Assembly: GCA_027065835.1 (NCBI GenBank) | Contig: JAMONK010000199.1 | Coordinates: forward strand, 1-7,308 | Source: Thermococcus sp. | Lineage (GTDB): Archaea > Methanobacteriota_B > Thermococci > Thermococcales > Thermococcaceae | DNA length: 7,308 nt | Direction of reading: 5' to 3' | Part shown: one piece after another, positions 1 to 6,836 of the stretch | Layout of the letters: each line of letters begins with the position of its first letter | How positions within the stretch are numbered: the first letter of the stretch is position 1 | Translations under genes and position numbers: made by a program | Notes under the pieces: model-generated | The model's input: the letters and a program-made list of their open reading frames with translations, nothing else | The model's database searches: none | What the model was told of the DNA's origin: nothing

Positions 1-1145
1 ACCGCCTGAAGGCTTGAATCCGCGGAGGTCTTCTCCACAAGCACGCCCTTTAACAGGTTTCCATCCCTTATGGCCAGGGTCAGGTTGCCGGAAGCCCCGG
101 CCGGGACTTTGATCGTTAGATATGCGTAGCTTGGGACGTTGAGCTTTAGCTGACCGGATATCCACTCAACGGGGGTGCTTGATTTCGGAACGGTGAGGTT
201 GTTGCTGTACCTCAAGACCTCCAGAGGCATTCTCCTTTCTATGTGCTCTATCCATGGGGACCTCTCCTGTGAGGCTTCTATGGTACTTGTATCGGTTACC
301 TCGCTGCCGTTTATTACGGTCAGGGTGTAATACGGTGTTGAAGAGTTTTCCGGGTATACAACGCTGGCCTCCACGTGTATCCTGCTGTCGCTGTACCCCT
401 TTATAATGATCCTCACCTGCCCCTGTCCCGTGATGTGAAGGCCCACATCGTTCCAGGTTACCTGGAAGTTTGAGCCCGCGGATATCACGTATACCTCCAC
501 GTAGGAGTCCGCGCTTATGGGGTAATCCTCGTTGTTCGTTGTATCGTGGACCGTTATATTCGCGAGTGTGTAGAATGTGAGCAGATCCCCCGCTGAAAGG
601 TCGTAGGGATTGTTGCTCTTCGGGAGGGCCGCCCCGTTTAATGTTACATTCTCGGCCGCAAAGGGGTTGTTGCCCGTGGTACCTTCCCCTATCTGGATGT
701 TCCTGTTCTCCTCGCTGCTGAGGTCGATGTATATCTCTTTGGGGAAACTTCCTGAGATGCTGAATTGGGTTCTTGTTATGTAGACATCCAGCTTGAAGTC
801 CTTATCCTCCGCGGTTTTTGTTAGGCTTTTTATTATCGGGGTTACGTCCGGGACGCTTTTCAGGGTCTCTATCTTTTTGAGGCTCAGTGCGTACGGGTAA
901 TCGTTGCTTCTTAAACCCAGAACCTTAACGGTGGAGGGGGCCGCGGTCCAGTTTTCGGGCTCCCCGGGGTTCTTCGTCAGGATGTCGAGCATGTTGTCCG
1001 CTATGTTGGCCCGCTCATACCATCCGACCATTGAGGTTATCTCCCCCTTTACGGTGTCGGACGCGTTTGTTATGGCCCCGAGTATAACGATGACCATGAC
1101 GAGCGACAGCAGGGCGTCCAGTGAGAACAGCTGCCCCCGCCTCAT
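1..1145 (-). CDS. Large pilin-like secreted protein with class III-like signal sequence (C-terminus beyond window)
   Basis: Translating the minus strand from the ATG at 1145 gives an open frame of 381 codons with no stop up to the left edge, so the C-terminus is missing. The protein starts MRRGQLFSLDALLSLVMVIV: a short basic segment, Gly-Gln, then a hydrophobic helix to about residue 25, which resembles archaeal type IV prepilins. The rest is a predicted extracellular region rich in beta-type segments, Asn, Ser and Thr, with about eight N-x-S/T sequons. It is much larger than its three pilin-like neighbours. The ATG overlaps the upstream gene's stop (ATGA, 1142-1145), and GGTGA at 1150-1154 lies 4 nt before it, so translation is probably coupled. 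The signal differs from the usual Q-x-S-x-E by one extra residue (QLFSLD). I do not recognise the extracellular domain. By analogy with large minor pilins it could be a tip or adhesin subunit, but that is inference. Confidence 0.8.
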   Translation of the reverse strand, partial: MRRGQLFSLDALLSLVMVIVILGAITNASDTVKGEITSMVGWYERANIADNMLDILTKNPGEPENWTAAPSTVKVLGLRSNDYPYALSLKKIETLKSVPDVTPIIKSLTKTAEDKDFKLDVYITRTQFSISGSFPKEIYIDLSSEENRNIQIGEGTTGNNPFAAENVTLNGAALPKSNNPYDLSAGDLLTFYTLANITVHDTTNNEDYPISADSYVEVYVISAGSNFQVTWNDVGLHITGQGQVRIIIKGYSDSRIHVEASVVYPENSSTPYYTLTVINGSEVTDTSTIEASQERSPWIEHIERRMPLEVLRYSNNLTVPKSSTPVEWISGQLKLNVPSYAYLTIKVPAGASGNLTLAIRDGNLLKGVLVEKTSADSSLQA

Positions 1146-1576
1146 CTTCTCACCACACTAACGTTTATCTCCAGCTCCTTCCCGTTTAGGTAGAGCTTTC
1201 CGTTATTCACCTTGATGTTGGTCTTGGATACGAGGTCGTTCTTTATGAAGGCGGTTATGTTGCCCTGAAGGCTTTCTTTTGGTAACCCTGAACTCGTGTA
1301 GGCTATCCTGACGTTCACCGTTATCCCCCCAGCGCTTTCTGTGGAGGAGATGCCCGCGACTTGGAATCCACCGTACGTGTAGTTGTCCGCTTCTATTATC
1401 TTGTTAAGCGGTGTGTACTCGGAACCGTTCACCACGACGCCGGTGTTAAGGTACGCGCACGCGTTTGACGCGGAGTTTCTGACGTAGACGACCACCGAAG
1501 TCGTGCGGTTTTCGTTTAAGTAGGGTGGAACCACGAGAAGTATCCCCGTCAGCAGTACCGCCGTTATAAACAGCAC
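1142..1576 (-). CDS. Small class III signal peptide (pilin-like) protein with unclear start
   Basis: The first usual start codon is GTG at 1576, giving 144 aa that begin in the middle of a hydrophobic helix (MLFITAVLLTGILLVV). The same frame continues upstream and encodes RRAQTSIEV at 1574-1600, a good match to the class III signal motif (basic residues, Ala/Gly, then Q-x-S-x-E) that belongs directly before this helix. No ATG, GTG or TTG lies in frame before that motif; the frame reaches a TAA first. The true N-terminus is therefore probably near 1600, next to the TAG of the upstream gene (1596-1598). GTG 1576 also lacks a convincing ribosome binding site. After the helix comes an extracellular domain of about 120 residues with several N-x-S/T sequons and a pair of Cys residues absent. 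The TGA at 1142-1144 overlaps the next gene's ATG. It is probably a minor pilin or pseudopilin; the specific function is unknown. Confidence 0.75.
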   Translation of the reverse strand: MLFITAVLLTGILLVVPPYLNENRTTSVVVYVRNSASNACAYLNTGVVVNGSEYTPLNKIIEADNYTYGGFQVAGISSTESAGGITVNVRIAYTSSGLPKESLQGNITAFIKNDLVSKTNIKVNNGKLYLNGKELEINVSVVRR

Positions 1577-1595
1577 CTCAATGGAGGTCTGGGCC

Positions 1596-2039
1596 CTACG
1601 ATGATACCCTGACGTACAGCCTCCCCTCCGTTTCGTTGTACTGCGCAGTTATGTAGAATTCCGGGTTCTCCGGGGTCAACTTCACCGAGGATTCCCTCAG
1701 TATGGGGACCGGGCTCTTCTGGACTACCCTGTACGTCTCCCCGCCAACCACGGCGGTCATGTTTATCAGGTTGTCCACGGGGGAGAGGGTGATGTTGATG
1801 TAATCACCGCCCTGAAGGGTGAATGGGGCCTCCTTTCTCAGGGTGAATCCATTGCCGGCCGCGTAGACCTTGGTCAGGGAGTCCCTTACATCCACCGAGA
1901 ATATCTTGAGTTTTGTGGCTGTGTCAAACGTCTCGGCGTGGCTTCTCTCGCTGTTCGCAATGTAAACTAGGTTGACCATTGTGAGAGCTATCAGGGTAAC
2001 CGCAAACAGGAAATCCAGGCTTATCTGTCCTCTCTTCAT
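1596..2039 (-). CDS. Class III signal peptide-containing pilin-like protein
   Basis: This is a 147-aa protein starting MKRGQISLDFLFAVTLIALT. Class III prepilins of the PF04021 type have this layout: basic residues, Gly, cleavage before Gln, an acidic residue at +5 (Asp here instead of the usual Glu), then a hydrophobic helix that forms the filament core. The mature part carries about three N-x-T sequons and no further membrane segment, so it should face outwards. I chose ATG 2039 over the in-frame GTG at 2048 because it puts the basic segment at its usual length and leaves a GGTGG/GGTGAG stretch upstream. The gap from the previous gene's stop (2041-2043) is 1 nt, which suggests coupled translation in one operon with the neighbouring pilin-like genes. 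The precise role (major pilin, minor pilin or pseudopilin) cannot be read from the sequence. Confidence 0.85.
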   Translation of the reverse strand: MKRGQISLDFLFAVTLIALTMVNLVYIANSERSHAETFDTATKLKIFSVDVRDSLTKVYAAGNGFTLRKEAPFTLQGGDYINITLSPVDNLINMTAVVGGETYRVVQKSPVPILRESSVKLTPENPEFYITAQYNETEGRLYVRVSS

Positions 2040-2040
2040 C

Positions 2041-2700
2041 TCACCCACCGGGGTTGATGTTTACCCTTATCTCGCCGGCGGTTCCGTTGAAGAGCCAGCT
2101 CTCGGGTTTATCCGGGTTCCACTCCACGACGACCTTGAGCTCCCCTGGGAGTCCCTGGGTTGGGAGTACCAGGCCGTAAACGGTTGTGGAAGTCCCGTTT
2201 ATGATGATCGTTGCAGTGGTTCCCGAATCGGAGGTCCATGCGGAGGAGTTAATGAGCGTGTTGCTGTTGTAAAGTCCCCTGCTCCAGAAAGCGTTCTTGT
2301 TTCCTCCCGTAAGCTCAACGTTAGTTGTTCCGCTGCCATTTATCACCATAACGTACGTTCCGTTCCCTTGGGATCCAAGGGTTCCATACGTTACAAAGAG
2401 CTGGGGGTTAGAAACCTTGAGGGCTTTCTGCAGGTACGTGGGGTCTCTGAGGTACACGAGCCTGACGTACGAGGTGGCCTTTGACCCCGGCCCCTGCGAG
2501 TAGACCTGGGTTATCGTGTTCGAGACTACGTTCGCGAGGTTCTTCTCCTCCAGGCTTATCTGCACCTGCAGGGTCTCGGCTGATGTTGCACCGTTTTTGA
2601 ACGTGACGTTGTTCACGGAGTACGTGAGCAGGATGAGTATGACGGCAAACACGAACATGAACTCCAGAGATATCTGACCGCGCCTCGCAGGCTTTAACAT
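2041..2700 (-). CDS. Class III signal peptide-containing pilin-like protein, first of the pilin cluster
   Basis: This is a 219-aa protein starting MLKPARRGQISLEFMFVFAV, a textbook class III prepilin N-terminus: basic leader, Gly-8/Gln-9 cleavage site, Glu at +5 and a hydrophobic helix to about residue 28. A prepilin peptidase of the EppA/PibD kind would be expected to process it. The mature domain is rich in Gly, Ser, Thr and Asn, contains several N-x-S/T sequons, and has no second membrane span. ATG 2700 is preferred to the in-frame GTG at 2709 because AGGTGA at 2706-2711 lies 5 nt upstream of the ATG but overlaps the GTG. It follows the only sizeable gap in this half of the window, so it is probably the first gene of the four-gene pilin-like operon. 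The domain after the helix is not one I recognise. Confidence 0.87.
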   Translation of the reverse strand: MLKPARRGQISLEFMFVFAVILILLTYSVNNVTFKNGATSAETLQVQISLEEKNLANVVSNTITQVYSQGPGSKATSYVRLVYLRDPTYLQKALKVSNPQLFVTYGTLGSQGNGTYVMVINGSGTTNVELTGGNKNAFWSRGLYNSNTLINSSAWTSDSGTTATIIINGTSTTVYGLVLPTQGLPGELKVVVEWNPDKPESWLFNGTAGEIRVNINPGG

Positions 2701-2705
2701 TTTTC

Positions 2706-2741
2706 TCACCTGAAAGGGTTATATATATGGGTGTATTTAAC
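2706..2741 (-). promoter_or_regulatory. Candidate promoter and ribosome binding site for the pilin-like operon
   Basis: The gap before the first pilin-like gene holds AGGTGA (2706-2711), 5 nt from ATG 2700, and two AT-rich TATA-like stretches on the minus strand: ATATATATAA (2719-2728) and GTTAAATA (2734-2741), the latter overlapping the stop of the upstream gene. With the usual spacing of about 26 nt, the first would start transcription at or near the ATG, giving a leaderless mRNA. The second would start it near 2711, giving a short leader that keeps the ribosome binding site. Which one is used, if either, cannot be decided from sequence. Confidence 0.5.
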
Positions 2742-3366
2742 CATTGCCCCCGCCGTCGCTGGCTTCGATTACCGCGTAAATACCCGTTCCGCTTTTCCTT
2801 ATTGAAACTCCGAAGTAATCACCGCTGAAAAGTTTGAATCTGTACGACTCTGGGTTGAGGTTGTGCTTCTCTATGATCGCTTTTAGCTCATCGATGAAGA
2901 ACTGCGTCAGTTCGTAGTAGATTACGTCGAGTTTGTCCTTGGAGTACTCCCTCACGAAAACCGCCAGTGGCAGGAGCGCAACGCCTGGAATAAAGTACGC
3001 TTCTCCGGTGACGATTGAAACCAGGGCCGTGATCCCGATTATCGCTGCCAAAACCACGTACGCCGCCCCTGTGATTCTCTTTATGCGCTTCGCTTCGTGT
3101 ACCTTATCCTCCCAGATGTCGAGGAGGGAGGGGTTGTAGAAGTCAAAGGCGGTGTGCCTTTTTCCTCTGGCTATCCTCTGTCGTATGAGCTCGTCCCAGT
3201 CATCCCTGTAGTATATAACCTCCCCGTGGACTTTTGCCCTCTCGGCATCCAGGGAGGAGATTATCCGGATTATATCCTCCGCGCTTTCGTGTGCAATGTG
3301 GGAGTAGACCTCCTTCTCATCCAGATCGAGGGCGGCCTCCACGGAGTCTTTTACCGGTTCAGTCAT
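2737..3366 (-). CDS. Two-helix membrane protein encoded directly after CetZ (unknown function)
   Basis: This is a 209-aa protein that I do not recognise as a named family. Residues 1-98 are charged and probably cytoplasmic (acidic N-terminus, then a basic stretch around 60-70 and 90-98). Two adjacent hydrophobic segments at about 101-119 and 123-138 form a membrane hairpin. Residues 139-209 are again soluble, ending in a Gly-rich tail. A hairpin between two charged domains predicts both termini in the cytoplasm, which suits a membrane-bound partner for a cytoplasmic polymer. There is no signal peptide. The ATG at 3366 sits inside the 3' end of the CetZ gene (8-nt overlap, ATGACTGA), with a strong GAGGAGG at 3374-3380, 7 nt upstream. 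This tight coupling suggests co-expression with CetZ; a role as adaptor or anchor is inference. Confidence 0.85.
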   Translation of the reverse strand: MTEPVKDSVEAALDLDEKEVYSHIAHESAEDIIRIISSLDAERAKVHGEVIYYRDDWDELIRQRIARGKRHTAFDFYNPSLLDIWEDKVHEAKRIKRITGAAYVVLAAIIGITALVSIVTGEAYFIPGVALLPLAVFVREYSKDKLDVIYYELTQFFIDELKAIIEKHNLNPESYRFKLFSGDYFGVSIRKSGTGIYAVIEASDGGGNG

Positions 3367-4528
3367 CCTTCGGCCTCCTCAGCTTTTTTGTGGCTTCCTC
3401 AACATCGGGGAAGGGCCCGTCGTATATCTCGCTCATGCCGTCCTCCCCCGTGGGGTAGACGTCATCGAAATCTGGAAGCCCGCTCAGGAGTTTTTTCTGC
3501 TTCACCTCTGCCTCCTCCCGGGCTTTTATGAAAGATTGGGCGTACTGCTTCGCTGTTACGACGATGTCCTCTATGCTCTTGCTATCGTAGATGCCGCTGA
3601 GCAGCGTAACAACCTCTATCTCCCTTTCCCTTGGGTCTGGATAGAATCCCCGAAATATCTGCTTCCCTTTTATCCTCTTGGTGAGGTAGTCCAGTGCCTC
3701 AAATATCTCGGCGGCTTTCATGGTCTCGGGGGGCCCGTGTATGGCCACCAAACCGTAGAGGGCGGATTCTATGTTGGCGTCCAGGTAAAGCCCCTCGTTC
3801 TCGAAGGATTTGAGTATCAGCCTTGACAGGTTCTTTATCTTCCCCGCGTCTGCTTTGGCGTACCCGACGGTCGCGAAGCTCCCGAAGGCCTTGAGGACGA
3901 ACTTCAGGTCGCTTGCGTCGAGGGTCTGCTCCCCGGGCACGTCCACGAGGGCCAGGAGGGAGGCTATCCTCTCCACTATCGTGTAGTTTATTTTCTCGTA
4001 TGCCCTGCTTATGTCCTCGTCCCCCTCCTTGAGTTTGTTGTTGTCGATCGCTATTATGGAGTCGGCTATCTTCGAGAGCTTGTCTATGGTTATTGCGGCG
4101 TTGATCGTGGGCCTTATCCCCTCCTCCCTAAGGGGTAGGGCACCGACGGCAACTACAAGGGAATCGGGGTACTCATCCTTCAGTGCCTCCGCCAGGATGG
4201 GCGTGCCCCCGGCCCCGGTTCCACCGCCGAAGCCAAAGGTCAGAAAGAATATGTCGACGTCCTCGTACCCTATGAGGGAGCCTATCTTGCGCATCACCGT
4301 TGGAAGATCCCGCCTCATGGCCTCCCTCCCGAGAAGGGGATTGGCGTTGACCCCCTTTCCCCCGGTGACCCCTTCGCCGACTAGTATCCTTCTCTCCGGG
4401 GGGATGTGTTTCAGGTAATCCAAGTCACCCCTCGACGTGTTGATCGCGACGGCGTCAAAATTGACGAGGGAGAAGAGATCGGCTATCTTGGTCCCACACT
4501 GGCCGACCCCGATGATTAGAGCCTTCAC
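3359..4528 (-). CDS. cetZ: CetZ-like tubulin/FtsZ superfamily GTPase
   Basis: This 389-aa cytoplasmic GTPase belongs to the tubulin/FtsZ superfamily. The N-terminal nucleotide-binding motif is GVGQCG (residues 7-12); the tubulin signature loop is FGGGTGAGG (100-108); Asn-181 lies where the guanine-contacting Asn is expected; and LDASD (203-207) resembles the T7 loop whose acidic residues trigger GTP hydrolysis in the neighbouring subunit. The Gln-Cys-Gly in the first loop and overall length fit CetZ better than the divisome FtsZ1/FtsZ2. Haloarchaeal CetZ1 controls cell shape and motility; a similar role here is inferred. Residues 325-389 form a charged, probably flexible tail with acidic clusters and a final basic-acidic end, a likely partner-binding region. 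The start is GTG 4528, supported by GAGGTGAT 5 nt upstream. The gene lies 6 nt after the repeat-protein gene and overlaps the membrane-protein gene by 8 nt. Confidence 0.92.
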   Translation of the reverse strand: MKALIIGVGQCGTKIADLFSLVNFDAVAINTSRGDLDYLKHIPPERRILVGEGVTGGKGVNANPLLGREAMRRDLPTVMRKIGSLIGYEDVDIFFLTFGFGGGTGAGGTPILAEALKDEYPDSLVVAVGALPLREEGIRPTINAAITIDKLSKIADSIIAIDNNKLKEGDEDISRAYEKINYTIVERIASLLALVDVPGEQTLDASDLKFVLKAFGSFATVGYAKADAGKIKNLSRLILKSFENEGLYLDANIESALYGLVAIHGPPETMKAAEIFEALDYLTKRIKGKQIFRGFYPDPREREIEVVTLLSGIYDSKSIEDIVVTAKQYAQSFIKAREEAEVKQKKLLSGLPDFDDVYPTGEDGMSEIYDGPFPDVEEATKKLRRPKDD

Positions 4529-4533
4529 AGAGT

Positions 4534-4541
4534 ATCACCTC
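4534..4541 (-). promoter_or_regulatory. Ribosome binding site fixing the GTG start of CetZ
   Basis: GAGGTGAT on the minus strand is a strong archaeal Shine-Dalgarno sequence, 5 nt before GTG 4528. It contains the TGA stop (4535-4537) of the upstream repeat-protein gene, so ribosomes finishing that gene are well placed to start CetZ. Confidence 0.75.
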
Positions 4542-6754
4542 ACGACAATTACCCTGACGTAGCTCCCCTCCCTTAACAGTACCATAGCGTTACCGCGGAG
4601 GTACCTGATGAAGCCGGTGCTGAATATCTCTTTGACTATATCGTAGTTTGTCGGGTCGCTCAGCACGAAGAGAACGACGCCTTTGGCGGTCTTTCCTGGT
4701 ATCAGCACCACGGCGTCTTTTCTGGGTACGGTGACGTTGCCGACGGTGATGCTCTCATCTGAAACGTGGAACCTCACATACGGGTTGTACCGCCTGACGT
4801 TGAATTCATCAAAGCCGCCGATGGCGATGTAGTTCTCCTCACCGATCTGAGTGGAGTTGGGGACCTCGAATCTGTCTCCAAACAGCCCGGCCAGGTTCTC
4901 CTCGATCTCATCGACGTCGGCTTTTTCCATACTTGGGGCTATAACGTTGATGATGGCACTGTTTAGCGTGTTCTCCACGTTGTTGAGGTTAACTGGTGGA
5001 ACGTACTGGAACCTGGACAGATACATGATCGTGAACGCGGTTTCTATCGTCTTGTTGTCTATTGAACCGCTGTCGCGGGCGTTCATGACAAAATTAAGGG
5101 TTTCATTGGTGTAGTTGTACCCGTACCTTGCCAGCAGATCCGTGGCTCTCACTGTGAGCTCGACGCTCGGTGTTCCAGGGTACGTCATGTTCTTCGCCCA
5201 CACGTAGTACTCCTTCCAGTAGGCCCATCCCCCATCCGTTCTCTGGTTGACAAGCCACTGGATGTGGGGCTGGAGCTCTTTGGGGGTTGATATCGGACCG
5301 AGGGCCTCCAGAACCGTTATCGTGGTGAGGACATCGGGTTTAAGCATGTACGAGAAGTGGGGGGTCTGGACGTGGATGCCCCATCCCCCGTTGCTTATGT
5401 CGAGGAGCCAGCGCTTGGCGGTCTGTATGGTCGTGTCGTTGGGGTTCACCCCCAGGTCGAGGAGTGCCTTCACCGCCAGCGCGGTCTGGTACGGCTGGGG
5501 ACCAATTACGGTGTTCCCCCAGAGGCCGCCGTCCAACTGAGCCTCCTTTATCTCCTTTATGGCCTGGGCTTTTTCGGTTTCGTTCAGCATGCCGTGTTCC
5601 AGGAGGGTCTCGAGTGCAAAGAAGTAGCCAACCGGCATTCCGGAACCAGGGGCAAGGGAAGCTTCGTCCACCCTGAACTTCATCTCCGTCCAGTTCAGGG
5701 CCCTTTCCACCGTGGAGGCCGGAGGGATGCACTCGTTGATGGCTTTCAGTGCGTAGTAGGTGGCCTTTTCATTTGACGGTGAGTTGAGGTACAGCCCCCA
5801 ACCGCCATCGTAGTTCTGCAGCCCCATCAGGGCTTTGCATGGGAGTTCGTACGGGTTCGCCCCTGTCTCCTCGGTGGGGACGACGTACGCCGCCGAGAGG
5901 GCCAGGGTGGCGAAGGCGGTGCTGGCTATTATGTCAGTAGAACCGAAGAGGCTGGGCTTGTTGGCCCAGTAAACTCCATCGTTTGCTTTCTTTGCCATAC
6001 CCTCAAGGTTCAGGAGAATTTTTGCCGTGTTGAAGTCCATCGGGGCGTAGAGCACGAGGGCGTAGGCCAGCATGGCCTTTTCCTTTACCGTTAGGTTATC
6101 ACCCTGCAGAAGGAGGTTTCTAACGTTCTCGATCGCCTTATCATCAACGGGATACCCGAGGCTGTGATACGCTATCAGCTTGAGGGCCAGCGCCTCGTAC
6201 CTGGGAATCTCACAGGTCAGGTTCCCCAGGCTTTTCAGGGCGTTGCGGACAACCCGGCTGTTGTATGAGTATCCACTCTCGCCAAGGGCCCACAGGGAGA
6301 TCACGGTGGGATAGTAATAGGTTGGTGTCCCTGGAACGTAGCCCCATCCGTCCCCGTTCTCGGAGGATATCAGATACGACGTTGCCCTCCGAACGGCCTC
6401 CAGAAGCGACCCGCTGTCCAGGGGGTTGACGTACGGATAAGCCATCCTCAGTGCGATTACCGCGTAGGCGGTATCAAGGGCGTTGCTGGTCTCTCCAGGG
6501 TACAGCCCCCATCCCCCATCAGGGTTCTGCGTTTTTATCAGATTTTCCGCGAGTTCGTTTATTTGTTGATCAATGGAAACCGCCGTATCATCTCTGGCAG
6601 AACTTAAGGCAATTAACGCAAGGCTTATCTCCCTCGTTTTCTGGGTGTTCCCTGCGGTGCTCCCCAGGAACTTCACGGATCCATCTATCGTCCCGGCGCT
6701 TACAACTGGAATCACCATAATGAGAGTCAATATTACAGCCAAAACCTTTCTCAT
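4535..6754 (-). CDS. Secreted terpenoid-cyclase/prenyltransferase-like alpha-toroid repeat protein
   Basis: This 739-aa protein has a clear Sec signal peptide (MRKVLAVILTLIMVIPVVSA, cleavage predicted after Ala-20). Residues about 40-590 carry repeats of the squalene-cyclase/prenyltransferase kind: an aromatic-Gly core (DGGWG or close) followed by helices. Cores are at about 79-85, 134-140, 315-321, 407-413, 455-460 and 506-512, with a divergent one near 259-263. Such repeats form an alpha-alpha toroid. I see no DxDD motif of squalene-hopene cyclase, so a binding rather than catalytic role is likelier. Residues about 600-739 form a separate unrecognised domain. There are about eleven N-x-S/T sequons, fitting a surface location, and no C-terminal membrane anchor, so it may be released or held by partners. 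ATG 6754 is supported by GGGGTG (6762-6767), 7 nt upstream. It is the first gene of the operon with CetZ. Confidence 0.88.
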   Translation of the reverse strand: MRKVLAVILTLIMVIPVVSAGTIDGSVKFLGSTAGNTQKTREISLALIALSSARDDTAVSIDQQINELAENLIKTQNPDGGWGLYPGETSNALDTAYAVIALRMAYPYVNPLDSGSLLEAVRRATSYLISSENGDGWGYVPGTPTYYYPTVISLWALGESGYSYNSRVVRNALKSLGNLTCEIPRYEALALKLIAYHSLGYPVDDKAIENVRNLLLQGDNLTVKEKAMLAYALVLYAPMDFNTAKILLNLEGMAKKANDGVYWANKPSLFGSTDIIASTAFATLALSAAYVVPTEETGANPYELPCKALMGLQNYDGGWGLYLNSPSNEKATYYALKAINECIPPASTVERALNWTEMKFRVDEASLAPGSGMPVGYFFALETLLEHGMLNETEKAQAIKEIKEAQLDGGLWGNTVIGPQPYQTALAVKALLDLGVNPNDTTIQTAKRWLLDISNGGWGIHVQTPHFSYMLKPDVLTTITVLEALGPISTPKELQPHIQWLVNQRTDGGWAYWKEYYVWAKNMTYPGTPSVELTVRATDLLARYGYNYTNETLNFVMNARDSGSIDNKTIETAFTIMYLSRFQYVPPVNLNNVENTLNSAIINVIAPSMEKADVDEIEENLAGLFGDRFEVPNSTQIGEENYIAIGGFDEFNVRRYNPYVRFHVSDESITVGNVTVPRKDAVVLIPGKTAKGVVLFVLSDPTNYDIVKEIFSTGFIRYLRGNAMVLLREGSYVRVIVVR

Positions 6755-6806
6755 AGTCTTGCACCCCTAAGCTGATTCTAAGAGCCCAGAATAAATAAAC
6801 TTTTTC
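6755..6806 (-). promoter_or_regulatory. Candidate archaeal promoter for the repeat protein-CetZ operon
   Basis: On the minus strand, a BRE-like purine run GAAAAAG (6800-6806) directly precedes the TATA-like TTTATTTAT (6791-6799). With usual archaeal spacing, transcription would start near 6769, leaving a leader of about 15 nt that contains GGGGTG (6762-6767). A second TATA-like stretch, TTTTATAAG (6813-6821), could give a longer leader. The position between a housekeeping gene and a co-directional operon supports a promoter here. Confidence 0.6.
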
Positions 6807-6815
6807 ATAAAACTT

Positions 6816-6825
6816 ATAAAATAAC
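6816..6825 (-). terminator. Possible T-rich archaeal terminator of taw1
   Basis: The minus strand reads GTTATTTTAT about 12 nt after the taw1 stop. Archaeal transcription often ends at T-rich tracts without a strong hairpin. The tract is short and interrupted, and it overlaps the second TATA-like stretch, so the call is weak. Confidence 0.25.
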
Positions 6826-6836
6826 GGACCCGGAGC

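Noticed and set aside
1972..2484. A 170-codon open frame on the plus strand
   Set aside because: It lies antisense to two well-supported pilin-like genes, has no recognisable domain or ribosome binding site, and is a by-product of their codon use.
1..2700. Archaellin (archaeal flagellin) genes
   Set aside because: The N-termini carry Q-x-S-x-E/D class III pilin motifs rather than the archaellin-type helix with its Gly-Ile-Gly pattern, and no archaellum accessory genes are visible.
3097..3531. Plus-strand open frames across the CetZ/membrane protein junction
   Set aside because: They are low-complexity antisense shadows of two genes supported by motifs, ribosome binding sites and overlap structure.
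3359..4528. Annotation as the main cell-division protein FtsZ
   Set aside because: The GVGQCG first loop, overall sequence and the surface-gene context fit the CetZ branch better than FtsZ1 or FtsZ2.
5340..5732. A 130-codon open frame on the minus strand in another frame of the repeat-protein gene
   Set aside because: It is rich in Arg, Gly and Pro in the manner of shifted GC-rich frames and lies wholly inside a gene with a clear signal peptide and repeats.
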